The notes beneath the pieces are model-generated. The model saw only the letters and a program-made list of their open reading frames with translations. It ran no database searches and was not told the origin of the DNA. Positions 63,129-64,000 of a stretch of 64,000 nt of DNA are shown here, piece by piece. Source of the DNA: SVTX01 sp964629615 (GTDB lineage Bacteria > Bacillota > Clostridia > Oscillospirales > CAG-272). Numbering within the stretch: position 1 is the first letter of the stretch; each line of letters starts with the position of its first letter. Location: the NCBI GenBank assembly GCA_964629615.1, contig CAZVUD010000002.1, positions 1 to 64,000 on the forward strand, written 5' to 3'. Both the position numbers and the translations under genes were made by a program.

Positions 63129-63722
63129 ATGATAGATTTTCAGGTAAGCGCGACCAAGCAGAATTTGATGCGCGCATTTGCAGGGGAGAGCCAAGCGAGA
63201 AACCGATACACATTTGCCGCAGATCAGGCGCACGCAGAAAAGCTTTATTGCGTTGAGTGGCTCTTTAAGTTCACGGCAGGTCAGGAAAAGGAGCATGCGG
63301 AGATATTTTACGATCATCTGACATCCTGTCAGGGAAAGAATATCGATATTTGTGCAGGGTATCCGATAGATGTCACAAAGGATTCGCTCTCGCTCTTATA
63401 TTCCTCGCACAAGAATGAATATGATGAGTATGAGAGCATATACAAGGAATTCGGTGATAAGGCAAAGAGCGAGGGGTATCTTGCTGTGGCGGATTCATTT
63501 TATAAGATAGCAAATATTGAAAAGACGCACGGCGACCGCTTCAAGCTCCTTGCAGATCTTTTGGACAAGGGAAAGCTCTTTTTGTCTGACACGGAGTGCG
63601 GCTGGATATGCCTCAACTGCGGCTACGAGATGCGAGGCACACAGGCTCCCGAGATGTGCCCTGTATGTAAGCATGAAAAGGGATATTTCATAAGAGCCGA
63701 AATGATGTTTATGAACGTGTAA
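63129..63722 (+). CDS. Rubrerythrin
   Basis: 197 residues. The four-helix diiron domain carries AFAGESQARNRYTFAADQA, a second ligand helix KEHAEIFYDHL and EKTHGDRF. The C-terminal rubredoxin-like iron site is CLNCGYEMRG..CPVCKH. It reduces hydrogen peroxide in anaerobes. GGGAGAA sets the start at ATG 63129 rather than at the in-frame codon 63051. Single gene between a divergent amidase and a spore gene. Confidence 0.95.
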   Translation: MIDFQVSATKQNLMRAFAGESQARNRYTFAADQAHAEKLYCVEWLFKFTAGQEKEHAEIFYDHLTSCQGKNIDICAGYPIDVTKDSLSLLYSSHKNEYDEYESIYKEFGDKAKSEGYLAVADSFYKIANIEKTHGDRFKLLADLLDKGKLFLSDTECGWICLNCGYEMRGTQAPEMCPVCKHEKGYFIRAEMMFMNV

Positions 63723-63811
63723 ATATTTAAGCAGGACAAAAGCTTTAACGGCATTTTTGCAAATGTCGCACAGTCTTTCTTGCTCACCGAAAGATTTTAG
63801 TGCGCTCCTAT

Positions 63812-63840
63812 GTATATTTGTTTATCTGTCGGCATAGATT
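63812..63840 (+). promoter_or_regulatory. Sigma-E-like promoter of the DUF3794 gene
   Basis: GTATATT (63812-63818), a 14-bp spacer and CATAGATT (63833-63840) agree with the mother-cell sigma-E pattern (ATATT, then CATAnAnT). No sigma-A promoter is evident in the same stretch. Confidence 0.6.
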
Positions 63841-63869
63841 GAAGTAAACAATATACTTCGGAGGACGGT

Positions 63870-64000
63870 ATGGAAAAATATAACAGCATAAACACGGAGC
63901 GACAGCTGATAAAAACAGCCGCCGACACAAAGAAAATAGAAAAGGAGCTGTCTTTTGACTTCACGCTTCCCGATTATCAGCCCGAGATAAAGAGGCTGCT
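63870..64000 (+). CDS. DUF3794 spore protein (SipL/CotE-interacting type), truncated by window end
   Basis: Only the first 43 codons are inside the window. They read MEKYNSINTERQLIKTAADTK then KIEKELSFDFTLPDYQPEIKRL, in which the segment with LPDYQPEIKRL is the opening motif of DUF3794 domains. Proteins with this domain, such as SipL, anchor the spore coat basement layer in Clostridia; several repeats plus a LysM domain are usual. CGGAGGACG places the start at 63870, and a sigma-E-like promoter lies 30 bp upstream. Confidence 0.8.
   Translation, partial: MEKYNSINTERQLIKTAADTKKIEKELSFDFTLPDYQPEIKRL

Overview
The window is about 64 kb of draft chromosome from an anaerobic, endospore-lineage Firmicute of class Clostridia. 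Anaerobiosis is indicated by a glycyl radical enzyme with its activase, a 2-hydroxyacyl-CoA-dehydratase-type activase and a rubrerythrin. The sporulation lineage is indicated by spo0A, ytfJ (GerW family), a DacF-type carboxypeptidase and, at the right edge, a DUF3794 spore-protein gene behind a sigma-E-like promoter. Three runs of N (13687-13696, 32889-32988, 45906-45915) interrupt scpA, ftsY and a ferredoxin reductase. They look like scaffold gaps, so the apparent frameshifts there are assembly effects. I cannot place the genus.

Layout. 1-300: three tRNAs (Asp, Gly, Cys) ending in a strong terminator. 0.46-4.4 kb: an AraC regulator divergent from a glycyl radical enzyme of unknown substrate plus its activase. 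4.76-9.1 kb: an operon of two CydDC-like ABC half-transporters, a YgbA_NO protein and a YbaN/DUF454 membrane protein, with copies of the palindrome GTTAGC-N4-GCTAAC before and after it. 9.2-19.1 kb, minus strand: lon, engB, lysA, an M50 protease, scpA, scpB, a DUF2953 protein, ytfJ, dacF and rluB, a common clostridial order. 19.2-19.8 kb: a candidate small RNA gene and the L20-type leader of infC. 19.8-36.5 kb, plus strand: infC-rpmI-rplT, an rRNA methyltransferase, dprA, topA, trmFO, rnc, a radical SAM protein, smc, ftsY, rdgB, yhbY, nadD, yqeK and rsfS.

36.6-39.0 kb: an SGNH lipoprotein and a PfkB sugar kinase. 39.0-43.3 kb: a 1.4-kiloresidue activase-like protein. 43.4-49.3 kb, minus strand: a five-gene operon FakB(DegV)-like, CrtI-like flavoprotein, ferredoxin reductase, FakA, PlsY. 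It suggests uptake and phosphorylation of fatty acids, a redox step on a lipid, and entry into phospholipid. 49.4-53.8 kb: a two-component system, htpG and a MarR regulator with its own operator. 54.0-57.9 kb: small membrane and cell-wall proteins and an XRE/PH-domain pair. 58.0-64.0 kb: spo0A with an unusual structured upstream region, a lone sugar-binding lipoprotein, an AI-2E family permease, an Amidase_6 protein, rubrerythrin and the truncated DUF3794 gene.

Most likely to be new: the small RNA between lon and infC, the FakAB-redox-PlsY operon, the palindrome-controlled ABC/YgbA/YbaN operon, the unassigned glycyl radical enzyme, and the folded DNA/RNA element upstream of spo0A. No insertion sequence, prophage, CRISPR array or rRNA gene was seen.
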